49,800 nt of DNA from an uncultured Lachnospiraceae bacterium (GTDB taxonomy: Bacteria > Bacillota > Clostridia > Lachnospirales > Lachnospiraceae): positions 1 to 49,800 of the forward strand of contig CAMWHJ010000020.1 of assembly GCA_947174015.1 (NCBI GenBank), given 5' to 3'. Positions 24,981-33,269 of the stretch are shown here, one piece after another. A program made the translations under genes and the position numbers. Below the pieces are notes generated by a model that saw nothing but the letters and a program-made list of their open reading frames with translations, had not been told where the DNA came from and ran no database searches. Each line of letters begins with the position of its first letter. The stretch's first letter is position 1.

Positions 24981-25050
24981 TCTATATAGTGATATGCAAA
25001 GTGAAAAATATCATATATAACCACAGCAAAAAAGCTAGGAGGAGTATGAG

Positions 25051-25479
25051 ATGGCTACAACAAAGAAAACAGAAACCAAAAAAGAAGATGTTAAGGTGAC
25101 AGCAGCAGAAGTGAAAGCTGATACAGTGAAAGAAGCACCAAAGGCTGAAGAAAAGAAGACAACAGCAAAGAAGACAACAACAAAGAAAACAACAGCAAAG
25201 AAAACCACTGCGTCTAAGGCGGAAACGGAAGCAAAGAAAACTACAACCACCAGAAAGGCTGCACCTAAGAAAAAAGAAGTTGTTCCTAAGATTGTTCTTG
25301 AATATAAACACATTTCAGTGGATGATGCTGAATTGATGGAGCGTTTTAAGGAAATCTGGATAGGTCAGATGGGAAGAACAGAGAGCGAAATCGATGATTT
25401 GGTTGCTTATGTAAAGCCGGAAGATTATAAAGCATATTTTGTAGTAAACGGTATTGATACTGTTCAGGTATTTATCTAA
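25051..25479 (+). CDS. DUF6465 family protein with histone-like Lys/Ala/Thr tail
   Basis: A 142-aa protein. The first ~90 residues are low-complexity (repeated AKKTT and TKKTTAKKTT), resembling histone H1-type tails and likely to bind nucleic acid. The C-terminal ~60 residues form the compact DUF6465 domain (LEYKHISVDDAELMERFKEIW...AYFVVNGIDTVQVFI). AGGAGG precedes the start, and an 18-bp perfect terminator follows. It is probably abundant. Function is inferred from composition only. Confidence 0.75.
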   Translation: MATTKKTETKKEDVKVTAAEVKADTVKEAPKAEEKKTTAKKTTTKKTTAKKTTASKAETEAKKTTTTRKAAPKKKEVVPKIVLEYKHISVDDAELMERFKEIWIGQMGRTESEIDDLVAYVKPEDYKAYFVVNGIDTVQVFI

Positions 25480-25501
25480 GAATAGTGTATCGTTAGAGGT
25501 A

Positions 25502-25545
25502 ACATAAAAAGTACTCCATTTTCAATGGAGTACTTTTTATGTTTT
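25502..25545. terminator. Bidirectional terminator
   Basis: ACATAAAAAGTACTCCAT (25502-25519) and its exact reverse complement (25525-25542) with a 5-nt loop. T-tracts occur on both strands, so it can serve both the DUF6465 gene and the minus-strand gene at 25596. Confidence 0.85.
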
Positions 25546-25595
25546 GTAAGATTAATTATTTTATAAACAAAAACGAAGTTGAGTGCCGGTATTAC

Positions 25596-25787
25596 TTACA
25601 CTAAGTTAATATAACTTCTGGAGGGTTCCGGTTTTGCTTGCTGCGGCATTGTTACATCATCAAAATCATTGTCCTCCTCAAACAGCTCATTGTCCTCTTC
25701 CCGTTTCCGGGTAAAAAATACCACAAGAGAACCGACAGCGGCTAAAAAGCCAATTAGAATAAGTAATTTTTTAAAGAATTTTGACAT
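25596..25787 (-). CDS. 63-aa single-pass membrane protein
   Basis: The N-terminus MSKFFKKLLILIGFLAAVGS is followed by a hydrophobic helix (about residues 8-25) and an acidic cytosolic or external tail rich in E, D and N. There is no recognised domain. AAAGGGGAATG precedes the start on the minus strand. It is divergent from the LiaF-like gene. Similar short membrane proteins with acidic tails are common hypotheticals in this group. Confidence 0.6.
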   Translation of the reverse strand: MSKFFKKLLILIGFLAAVGSLVVFFTRKREEDNELFEEDNDFDDVTMPQQAKPEPSRSYINLV

Positions 25788-25945
25788 TGTATCATTCCCC
25801 TTTCATGCTTCTTATTTTTACCATTGTAATATGTTTTAAAACAAAATGGAAGTAATTTCTAATAATTTCTATATTTTTTATATTTTATATAGTATAATAT
25901 AGAAAAATACAGATTGCTTTCAAAAAAGCAGGGAAGGAGAATTTT

Positions 25946-26629
25946 ATGAGAAATCGCATGGGGGATGTTTTATGGGGTTTGATTTTCATTGTATTGGGGG
26001 TAGGCTTTGCCGGCAATGCCTTTCATATCTGGAACTTTGATTTGTTCTTTGCCGGCTGGTGGACATTATTTATTATTGTACCTTGTGCCGTCAGCATAAT
26101 CCAGAGCGGAGCAAAAAGCGGTAATGTGATTGGTTTGATTGTGGGGATTTTATTACTGTTATCTGCTCAGGATGTGCTGAGGGGTGTTTCCATTGGAGAA
26201 TTGATTATTCCTGTGATCTTTGTGGTAATTGGATTGAATTTTCTCTTTCGCAATTATCAGAATCGGGGAATCAAAAAAGAAGCAAAGACTATGTATGCCA
26301 ATGGAAAGGTTACAAATGATTTGGTGGCAATTTTCAGCGGCAGAAAAGTAAGCTATCAGGGAGAAGAATTTTGGGGTGCCAATGCCACTGCCATTTTCGG
26401 TGGTGTGGATTTAGATCTGCGTGAGGCGGTGTTTACAGAAGATGTGGTAATTCAGGCAACGACTGTTTTTGGCGGTATTGGTATTTTTTTGCCGGAAAAT
26501 GTATCTGTGAAGGTAAATTCCATTCCTATTTTCGGTGGTGTAACCAATAAGACCGGCAATGCAGCAGGCAGGGAAATTACGGTATATCTCAACGCAACCA
26601 GCATTTTTGGCGGCATTGAGGTAAAGTAA
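25946..26629 (+). CDS. LiaF-like membrane protein
   Basis: A 227-aa protein. Four hydrophobic segments (residues 8-105, LiaI/LiaF N-terminal type) are followed by a C-terminal beta-helix domain with repeated FGG motifs (TAIFGGVDLDLREAVF; TTVFGGIGIFLPENV; IPIFGGVTNKTG; TSIFGGIEVK), the hallmark of LiaF C-terminal domains. LiaF proteins restrain LiaS in the response to cell-wall antibiotics. No liaRS pair is present here. The start follows GGGAAGGAGA. Confidence 0.8.
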   Translation: MRNRMGDVLWGLIFIVLGVGFAGNAFHIWNFDLFFAGWWTLFIIVPCAVSIIQSGAKSGNVIGLIVGILLLLSAQDVLRGVSIGELIIPVIFVVIGLNFLFRNYQNRGIKKEAKTMYANGKVTNDLVAIFSGRKVSYQGEEFWGANATAIFGGVDLDLREAVFTEDVVIQATTVFGGIGIFLPENVSVKVNSIPIFGGVTNKTGNAAGREITVYLNATSIFGGIEVK

Positions 26630-26680
26630 TGACTGTGAGTACAGTTGTTATGGTTGTCGAAAATAGTCTGAATGAATCCA

Positions 26681-26709
26681 TTGAGTTTTTATAGAATAGT
26701 TGTTATACT
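26681..26709 (+). promoter_or_regulatory. Sigma-A promoter for the PrsA-like / hybrid kinase operon
   Basis: TTGAGT at 26681-26686 and TATACT at 26704-26709 with 17-bp spacing. Confidence 0.7.
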
Positions 26710-26787
26710 GTATGCGAAGAAAACAGCGTGGAGTGATAGAACCTATTCTAAATCTTAAGAGTATAAGTAGAGCTAGGAGTAATCAGA

Positions 26788-27834
26788 ATGAAGAAATTAA
26801 ACAAAACAAGAAAAGGGAAAAAACTATTAATATTATTTCTGTGTGGTATGCTGACAATTCCCACGTTAACAGCCTGTACTGCCGGTTCAAAGCTTATCTT
26901 TATGGGACGTCTGTCGGGTAATGAGGTATTTCGTATTGGCAGCAATGTCTGCACTTTGCCGGAGTTAAAGGTGTATCTCACCACCGCACAAAAGCAATAT
27001 GAAAATATTTTGGGTGTTGATATGTGGGAGAGAGATTTTGGAGGTGTTACGTTAGAATCCTATTTGAAAGAGACAATTCTGGGACAGATTGCACAGATCA
27101 AAAGTATGACATTGCTGGCGGAGGAATATGGAATCGAACTTTCCGAGGCAGAGCAAAAAAAGGTTTCTGAGGCAGCAAAAAAGTATTATGATTCTCTTAA
27201 TGATGCAGAGAAGAAATATTTAGAGGTGGAGGAGGAAACCATTGCTGATTTGTATCGGGATTATGCCCTGGCCAATAAAGTTTATGAAGAGATTACCCAG
27301 AATGTGGAAACGGAAGTCAGTGATGATGAGGCAAGAAAAATTACGGTACAGGAGATTTTGCTGAAAGTGAATGAAGAGGATACAGAAGAACAGAAAAAAG
27401 AACAGTATAAGAAAGCGAAAAGGATTTTAAGACAGGCAAAGAAGGATGACGCAAACTTTTTGGAAATTGCAGAAGAAAACAGTGAAAATGAAATCATTGA
27501 ATATACCTTTGGCAAGGGAGAGCAGGAGCAGGAAATTGAGATTGCTGCATTTAATCTTGCCACAGACCAGATAAGTGATATTGTGGAGACCAGCAGCGGT
27601 TATGTGATAATGAAATGTGTCAGCAATTTTGACCGAGAGCAGACCGATGCCAATAAGGCAGAAATTGTAAAGAAGCGGAAAACAGAGGCGTTTGATGATA
27701 TTTATGAGGAATTTATCAGCAAGCAGCCATCCCAGTTGAATGATAAGCTGTGGGAATCTATTACATTTACAGATGATGATGAAATTAATAACATGACATT
27801 TTTTGAAGTTTATAATGAAGTATTTGGAGTGTAA
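26788..27834 (+). CDS. PrsA-like peptidylprolyl isomerase lipoprotein
   Basis: A 348-aa protein. A basic N-terminus and a hydrophobic signal end in the lipobox LTAC (cysteine near residue 30), so it is anchored outside the membrane. A SurA/PrsA-type helical N-domain follows, then a parvulin-like PPIC region (about 180-290: ITVQEILLKV...FLEIAEENSEN...AAFNLATDQISDIVETSSGYVIMKC). The parvulin block is short and lacks the usual DLG...FxxGQ motif, so it may be a chaperone without strong isomerase activity. AGGAG precedes the start. A hybrid kinase follows after 5 bp. Confidence 0.8.
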   Translation: MKKLNKTRKGKKLLILFLCGMLTIPTLTACTAGSKLIFMGRLSGNEVFRIGSNVCTLPELKVYLTTAQKQYENILGVDMWERDFGGVTLESYLKETILGQIAQIKSMTLLAEEYGIELSEAEQKKVSEAAKKYYDSLNDAEKKYLEVEEETIADLYRDYALANKVYEEITQNVETEVSDDEARKITVQEILLKVNEEDTEEQKKEQYKKAKRILRQAKKDDANFLEIAEENSENEIIEYTFGKGEQEQEIEIAAFNLATDQISDIVETSSGYVIMKCVSNFDREQTDANKAEIVKKRKTEAFDDIYEEFISKQPSQLNDKLWESITFTDDDEINNMTFFEVYNEVFGV

Positions 27835-27839
27835 GTAAA

Positions 27840-29471
27840 ATGACAACACAGCAGGAGAGTCAGACAGAAAAAAGTTATGAAAAGATGTTGCGAAATGCAT
27901 TTATTGCATATGAGGAGATTTACAGGGTAGATGTGGACCATAATTATTATCAGATGGTTTATCCTGTAACGGAGCAGGTAAAAGAAGGAGAGTATGAAAA
28001 ATTCCTTCAAAAGCGTTTTGACAGTGGAAAAATTGTAAAAGAGGATCAGGATCAGGTATGGAAGTTTTTGTCCCTCAAAGGGATTCACGAAAATCTTAAG
28101 AAAGATGATTATGTGGAACGGAAGTATCGCAGAACTTTGGAAAGAGAGCAGAGGGAATGGTTTCTGGCTTGTGTTACAGTGCTGGAACGGCAGGAAGAGA
28201 GACCAACTACCGTTACTATAGCCATAAGAAGTATTGAAAACCTGTTTTTAGAAGAACCAAAGAAGAAACCATTGCATACTGCCCAGGAAAGTCCGGAGGC
28301 AGCCGGTTTCGCTAAGGTGGATTTTCTGTCAAGAATGTCACATGATATCAGAACTCCTATGAATACCATTATAGGTATGACAGGAATTGCAAGATCCCAC
28401 ATGGATGATAAAACCCGGGTGATGGACTGCTTAAATAAAATAACAGTGGCAAGCAATCATTTACTGGCATTGATTAATGAAGTGCTGGATATGAGCAAGA
28501 TTGACACCGGCAAGATGAGCCTGCACAATGAGGCTTTTTATCTGCCCAATTTGCTGGACGACTTGATACATATGGTGAGAACCCAGGTGAATGAAAAAAA
28601 TCATCAGCTTGATTTGAAAATTCTACATTTAGAACATAAATACCTGATAGGCGACAGTCTGCGGATACAGCAGGTCTTTATGAATATGATAAGTAATGCG
28701 ATTAAGTACACTCCTGCGGGAGGAAAGATTACCATTGAGGTACTGGAACAGCCGGAAAGTGGTGGAGATTACAGTTGCTTTACCTTTGTGTTTCAAGATA
28801 ATGGAATGGGAATGTCTCAGGAATTTGTACAACAGATCTTTGAGCCTTATGTAAGAGAGAAAAAAGCAGCGGTGGAGAAAATACAAGGCACCGGACTGGG
28901 TATGTATATTTCCAAGAATATTGTACAGATGATGGGTGGAGATATTAAGGTGGAAAGTAAGGTGGGGATTGGATCACGCTTTACGGTTTCCATTCCGCTG
29001 CAATATGATCCGGACCAAAATTCGAAGCGGCAGACAGCACAGGAGCAGGCAGAACACTATTTGGAAGAATTGAAACAGGCTGATTTTACAGGAAAAAGAA
29101 TCTTGTTGGCGGAAGATAATGATTTCAATTTGGAAATTGCCCAGGAAATGCTGGAGAGTACGGGAATACAGGTGGTGATTGCCAGAGATGGTATGGAAGC
29201 GGTGGAATATTTTAAGGACAACTCCACGGGCTATTTTGATATGATTTTTATGGATATTCAAATGCCGGGACTGAATGGGTATGAGGCAACCAGACAGATT
29301 CGGGCAGAAGAGCATTCCGATGCAGGGGATATTCCCATTATTGCCATGACGGCAGATGCTTTTGCGGAGGATGTACAGGCAGCAAAGAGTGCAGGTATGA
29401 ATGAACACATTGCCAAACCGCTGGATGTGGAAAAGCTGTTAAAGACACTTTATCGTTGGCTGGGGCAATAG
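27840..29471 (+). CDS. Soluble hybrid sensor histidine kinase (HisKA-HATPase-REC)
   Basis: A 543-aa protein with no membrane segment. Residues 1-150 are an unrecognised N-terminal sensor-like region (possibly a degenerate PAS, with YRVDVDHNYYQMV). The HisKA dimerisation helix carries H168 in FLSRMSHDIRTPMN. HATPase motifs are NMISNAIKYTPAGG (N), DNGMGMS (G1) and GTGLGMYISKNIV (G2). The C-terminal receiver has D472 in MDIQMPGLNG. No response regulator or Hpt gene is nearby, so the phosphorelay output is elsewhere. It starts 5 bp after the PrsA-like gene, a likely operon. Confidence 0.88.
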   Translation: MTTQQESQTEKSYEKMLRNAFIAYEEIYRVDVDHNYYQMVYPVTEQVKEGEYEKFLQKRFDSGKIVKEDQDQVWKFLSLKGIHENLKKDDYVERKYRRTLEREQREWFLACVTVLERQEERPTTVTIAIRSIENLFLEEPKKKPLHTAQESPEAAGFAKVDFLSRMSHDIRTPMNTIIGMTGIARSHMDDKTRVMDCLNKITVASNHLLALINEVLDMSKIDTGKMSLHNEAFYLPNLLDDLIHMVRTQVNEKNHQLDLKILHLEHKYLIGDSLRIQQVFMNMISNAIKYTPAGGKITIEVLEQPESGGDYSCFTFVFQDNGMGMSQEFVQQIFEPYVREKKAAVEKIQGTGLGMYISKNIVQMMGGDIKVESKVGIGSRFTVSIPLQYDPDQNSKRQTAQEQAEHYLEELKQADFTGKRILLAEDNDFNLEIAQEMLESTGIQVVIARDGMEAVEYFKDNSTGYFDMIFMDIQMPGLNGYEATRQIRAEEHSDAGDIPIIAMTADAFAEDVQAAKSAGMNEHIAKPLDVEKLLKTLYRWLGQ

Positions 29472-29532
29472 ACAGGATGAAAGGGAACAGCAGCACAGTC
29501 ACAAAAAATATGGTTAATTACCAATGGATATA

Positions 29533-29561
29533 TTGTTTTTTGAAGAATAGTATGATATAAT
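29533..29561 (+). promoter_or_regulatory. Promoter of the cobalamin-riboswitch operon
   Basis: TTGTTT at 29533-29538 and TATAAT at 29556-29561 with 17-bp spacing. The riboswitch begins shortly after. Confidence 0.7.
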
Positions 29562-29577
29562 AGCCGAAAATCGAATA

Positions 29578-29845
29578 GGATATCTGGTGCCAATGAGATT
29601 TGGTTTCAATACAAATCTCAGGGGGTAAAAGGGAAACCGGTGAAAGTCCGGTACGAACTCGTCACTGTAAGCAAGGAGTGTAAGGCTTTCGTGGAAACGG
29701 CCACTGAATTTTTGGGAAGGCAGCCTTATATGAAGAGAGGTAAGTCAGGAAACCTGCCAGATATTTTGGTGCAGGAATACACATTCCAGACCACGAGTAA
29801 CTGGTCGTACCGTCAGCATGCAGCCAGGCTGCAAGCTTTTTTGTC
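29578..29845 (+). ncRNA. Cobalamin riboswitch with terminator
   Basis: The aptamer shows the conserved core GGGAAACCGGTGAAAGTCCGG (about 29631-29651), the B12-box region GGCCACTG at 29699-29706, and a closing GGTGCAGG near 29768. The expression platform has GACCA.../TGGTC (29789-29806) and then a terminator, TGCAG/CTGCA near 29819-29833, followed by TTTTTT. Cobalamin binding should shut off the operon of five genes that follows. A 73-codon open frame inside the aptamer is a coincidence. Confidence 0.92.
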
Positions 29846-29936
29846 CAGACCTACAGTGTAATACTGGAGGTGTTTTCGTTGTGCTTTTTTCGATATTTTA
29901 GAAAGTGGTAAGCCCACATACAAGGAGGAAAAGTAT

Positions 29937-31025
29937 ATGAAAATGAAACAGGTGACAAAGATGCTTGCAGCTTTTAGTATGGCAGCAGTAGTAATGGCTG
30001 GCTGCGGCAATGGAGCCACAGAGGAAGTGCTGAACAATAACGAAAGCGTGGAAGAAAACACGGAGATTGGTGAATCACCAGAGGAATCCCAAGAAGAAAC
30101 CTTAGATTCTCAGGAGAAGAGTGTTCAGGAAGAAAGCGAGCAGGAAAACAACAGCCAAGAGGCTGCGGATGAGGAAGAAGATTACACGACAGGAGATGCA
30201 TCCTTGGATAATACCAGAAATCAAGATGAAATCGGTGAAAATGAACTTTTGGTGATAAGCTTTGGTACCAGCTTTAATGACAACAGACGCCTGACCATTG
30301 GTGCGGTGGAAAACAAGATGGAAGAAGCTTTTACAGACTATTCGGTAAGACGTGGCTTTACCAGCCAGATTATTATTGATCATGTGAAGAAAAGAGATCA
30401 AGTGACCATTGACAATGTGGAGGAAGCCTTAAATCGTGCTGTGGACAATGGTGTAAAACGTCTGGTGATTCAGCCAACTCACTTGATGGATGGTTTGGAA
30501 TACAATGATGTGGTACAGGAAGTGGCAGAGTATTCAGACAGTTTTGAAAAAGTAGCAGTAGGTAAGCCGTTACTGACTTCGGATGAGGATTTTCAGGCGG
30601 TGATGAAGGCAATCACAGATGCCACTGCATCCTATGATGATGGAGAAACTGCCATCTGCTTTATGGGACATGGTACTGAGGCAGCTTCCAACAGTGTTTA
30701 TGAAAAAATGCAGAATATGCTTACCGAAGCAGGTTTTGCAAACTATTATGTAGGAACCGTAGAGGCAGAACCAACTTTGGAGGATGTTTTGGCAAAGGTA
30801 CAGGCAGGGAAATATAAGAAAGTAGTGTTAGAGCCTTTGATGATTGTTGCCGGCGACCATGCCAACAATGATATGGCAGGTGACGAGGAGGGGTCTTGGA
30901 AAAAGACCTTCGAAGATGCAGGCTATGAAGTGGAATGTATCCTGAAAGGTTTAGGTGAAATGGAGGCAATTCAGGATTTATTTGTGGAACATGCACAGGC
31001 AGCCATGGACACCATTGCAGAATAG
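29937..31025 (+). CDS. Secreted CbiK-type cobaltochelatase lipoprotein
   Basis: A 362-aa protein. The signal peptide has a cysteine after VVMAG (C22), giving a lipoprotein. An acidic E/S/Q-rich linker (about 25-98) precedes a CbiK domain (about 100-360). The metal/tetrapyrrole-binding histidines of CbiK appear as H245 (MGHGTEA) and H308 (GDHANND). Normal CbiK inserts Co2+ into sirohydrochlorin in the cytosol; an exported form is known in Desulfovibrio. The cobalamin riboswitch and the ABC transporter downstream suggest a role in capturing or metallating tetrapyrroles at the cell surface. AAGGAGG precedes the start. Confidence 0.85.
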   Translation: MKMKQVTKMLAAFSMAAVVMAGCGNGATEEVLNNNESVEENTEIGESPEESQEETLDSQEKSVQEESEQENNSQEAADEEEDYTTGDASLDNTRNQDEIGENELLVISFGTSFNDNRRLTIGAVENKMEEAFTDYSVRRGFTSQIIIDHVKKRDQVTIDNVEEALNRAVDNGVKRLVIQPTHLMDGLEYNDVVQEVAEYSDSFEKVAVGKPLLTSDEDFQAVMKAITDATASYDDGETAICFMGHGTEAASNSVYEKMQNMLTEAGFANYYVGTVEAEPTLEDVLAKVQAGKYKKVVLEPLMIVAGDHANNDMAGDEEGSWKKTFEDAGYEVECILKGLGEMEAIQDLFVEHAQAAMDTIAE

Positions 31026-31106
31026 GGGTGTAATCCATAGTGTAAGAACAGGCATAAGGGTGGTCAGTTTTTCTGCCGCCCTATGCTGGAAAAGGAAGTA
31101 GGAAAC

Positions 31107-32099
31107 ATGAAAAAATTACAGGTAATCCTGCTATTGGCAGTTATGGTATCCGCAGTATGTATCGGCTGCGGCAGGGAAGAAACCATAGGAAATGTATCGG
31201 TAAATGATACAGCACAGATTACAGAACGTATAGAAGTACAGGACAGTGATGGAGAATCACAGAAACAGCAGGAGACAGAGGAAACAAAAGAAGAGGCAGA
31301 CGTTGAAAAGTCCGGGCAGGTGGCATTGAAGGAAGAGATGGCAGCTCCCATAGATGTGGTTACAGAGGACATGACACCTGTTTATGGAAAAGATATCAAG
31401 CCGGGTACTTATCAGGTGACGGTAGATTCCAGTTCCTCTATGTTTCAGATTACCTCCTGCCAGCTTATTGTGGTGGATGACGAGATGAAAGCAGTCATGA
31501 CTATGAGCGGAACCGGATATGGCAAGCTTTATATGGGCACCGGGGAAGAGGCGGTGAATGCGAAAGAGGAAGATTTTATTGCTTTTCAGGAAAATGAAAA
31601 TGGCGAACATACCTTTACGGTGCCGGTACAGGCATTGGATATGGGAATAAAATGTGCCGCATTCAGTGTCAGAAAGGAAAAGTGGTATGACAGAGTGCTG
31701 GTATTCCGGGCGGATTCTCTGCCGCAGGATGCCTTTGCAGAGGGAATGATCACAACAACGGAATCTTTGGCATTGACAGACGGCAGTTATCTTGTGGAGG
31801 TGGCTTTAGAGGGCGGATCAGGAAAAACCACAGTGGAATCTCCCGCAAAACTTAAGGTAGAAGACGGGAAGTCATATGCCATTATCACCTTCAGCAGTCC
31901 CAATTATGATTATATGATAGTGGATGGAGAGAAATATCTTCCAATTAATACAGAGGGAAATTCCAGCTTTGAAATTCCTGTTGGGGGATTTGATTTTAAG
32001 CTTGCAGTCAGTGCGGATACCACAGCCATGAGTACACCTCATGAAATTGAGTATACCTTATACTTTGATTCCAAGACCATCCATGAGACGGAAGAATAA
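31107..32099 (+). CDS. Two-module surface lipoprotein in the corrinoid operon
   Basis: A 330-aa protein I cannot place firmly. The signal peptide ends at a cysteine near residue 17 (AVCIGC). An acidic linker is followed by two beta-rich modules: residues about 95-205 (KPGTYQVTVDSSSSMF... KEKWYDRVLVF) and 215-325 (DGSYLVEVALEGG...SPAKLKVEDGKSYAIITF...EIEYTLYF). The second resembles NEAT heme-binding domains in pattern (DG-Y start, PAKLKVEDGK strand), but the YxxxY heme motif is not seen. The start at 31107 has GGAAGTAGGAAA upstream. Position between a chelatase and an ABC transporter points to binding a tetrapyrrole. Confidence 0.6.
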   Translation: MKKLQVILLLAVMVSAVCIGCGREETIGNVSVNDTAQITERIEVQDSDGESQKQQETEETKEEADVEKSGQVALKEEMAAPIDVVTEDMTPVYGKDIKPGTYQVTVDSSSSMFQITSCQLIVVDDEMKAVMTMSGTGYGKLYMGTGEEAVNAKEEDFIAFQENENGEHTFTVPVQALDMGIKCAAFSVRKEKWYDRVLVFRADSLPQDAFAEGMITTTESLALTDGSYLVEVALEGGSGKTTVESPAKLKVEDGKSYAIITFSSPNYDYMIVDGEKYLPINTEGNSSFEIPVGGFDFKLAVSADTTAMSTPHEIEYTLYFDSKTIHETEE

Positions 32100-32100
32100 T

Positions 32101-33258
32101 ATGAAGAGAGTAACAGGAAAAAGAATGTCCTGGTTACTGTTTGTTTTGGCACTTATCCTCACCTGTGCCTGTGGTGCAGATGAGGATGGGATGTCTCAGG
32201 AAAGCAGTACTGGGAAAGAAGAAAATTTAAAGACAGTTCACCAAATGGAATTAGATTATGCCAATCAGTTTCAGGTGGAGTGCTATGAAGACGGCTATCG
32301 GCTTATCACCATTGCAGATGGCGGTCAATTTTTCGTTGTACCGAAAAATAAGCCGGTGCCAAAATGGTTGAAGGAATCGGTGGTGGTGCTGCAGCAGCCC
32401 GTAGAAAACATTTATTTGGCAGCCACTTCTGCCATGGACTTATTTACTGCCTTGGATGGACTGGATGCCATTGGCTTATCCGGCACAGAGGCAGAGGGCT
32501 GGTATGTGCCGGAGGCAAAGAAGGCAATGGAGGATGGGAAAATTCTCTATGCAGGAAAGTACAGTGCTCCGGATTATGAACGGATTCTGGCAGAAAATTG
32601 TGGGCTGGCGGTGGAGTCCACCATGATATATCATAAGCCCCAGGTAAAGGAACAGTTAGAAAGCTTTGGAGTACCGGTGCTGGTGGAGCGTTCCAGCTAT
32701 GAAAGCCATCCTTTGGGCAGAATGGAATGGATCAAACTGTATGGTATTCTGCTGGGGAAAGAGACAGAGGCAGAAGACTTTTTTCAGGAACAAAAAGAAA
32801 AGGTGGAATTGGTGATTCAGGAGGAAAATACAGAGCAAACGGCAGCCTTTTTTTCCATCAATTCCAATGGCTCTGTGAATGTGCGAAAGTCCGGGGACTA
32901 TGTACCGAAGATGATAGAGATGGCAGGGGGCAGGTATGTGCTGCAGAATCTACAGGAAGAAGAGAATGCCTTATCTACTATGAATATGCAGATGGAGGCT
33001 TTTTATGCACAGGCAAAAGAGGCAGATGTGCTGATTTACAACAGTACCATTGAGGGGGAGATTTCCACCATGGAGGAATTGCTGCAAAAGAGCAGTCTGC
33101 TGGCAGAGTTTCGGGCAGTGAAAGAGGGAAATGTCTGGTGTACCGGGCAAAATCTGTTTCAGGATAGTACCAAACTTGCAGATGTGATTTTGGAGATGCA
33201 TCAAATTTTTCAGCAGGAGGAAGGAAATTTTACTTATCTCCACAAGCTCACCCGGTAA
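32101..33258 (+). CDS. ABC transporter substrate-binding lipoprotein (BtuF/FecB-like)
   Basis: A 385-aa protein. The signal peptide ends at a lipobox cysteine (LTCACG). The mature part has the two-lobed class III binding-protein pattern: LAATSAMDLFTALDGLDAIGLSG, then SSYESHPLGRMEWIKLYGILLGKETEAEDFF, and a C-terminal lobe with YNSTIEGEISTMEELLQ. These bind corrinoids, heme or siderophores. The start immediately follows the previous stop (1-bp gap). It feeds the permease at 33270. Its substrate is inferred as a corrinoid or cobalt-tetrapyrrole from the riboswitch. Confidence 0.85.
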   Translation: MKRVTGKRMSWLLFVLALILTCACGADEDGMSQESSTGKEENLKTVHQMELDYANQFQVECYEDGYRLITIADGGQFFVVPKNKPVPKWLKESVVVLQQPVENIYLAATSAMDLFTALDGLDAIGLSGTEAEGWYVPEAKKAMEDGKILYAGKYSAPDYERILAENCGLAVESTMIYHKPQVKEQLESFGVPVLVERSSYESHPLGRMEWIKLYGILLGKETEAEDFFQEQKEKVELVIQEENTEQTAAFFSINSNGSVNVRKSGDYVPKMIEMAGGRYVLQNLQEEENALSTMNMQMEAFYAQAKEADVLIYNSTIEGEISTMEELLQKSSLLAEFRAVKEGNVWCTGQNLFQDSTKLADVILEMHQIFQQEEGNFTYLHKLTR

Positions 33259-33269
33259 GGAGCGAAAGA

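Noticed and set aside
25035-25313. Minus-strand frames opposite the Lys/Thr-rich gene
   Set aside because: Low-complexity antisense of AAG/ACA repeats gives long open frames by composition; the sense gene has a promoter, ribosome site and terminator.
26637-26665. Possible further MITE unit after the LiaF-like gene
   Set aside because: GTAATGACTGT and ACAGTTGTTAT are loosely inverted, but flanks do not repeat and similarity to the family is too weak.
29640-29861. Open frame of 73 codons
   Set aside because: It lies entirely in the cobalamin riboswitch and its terminator; the conserved bases are explained by the RNA.
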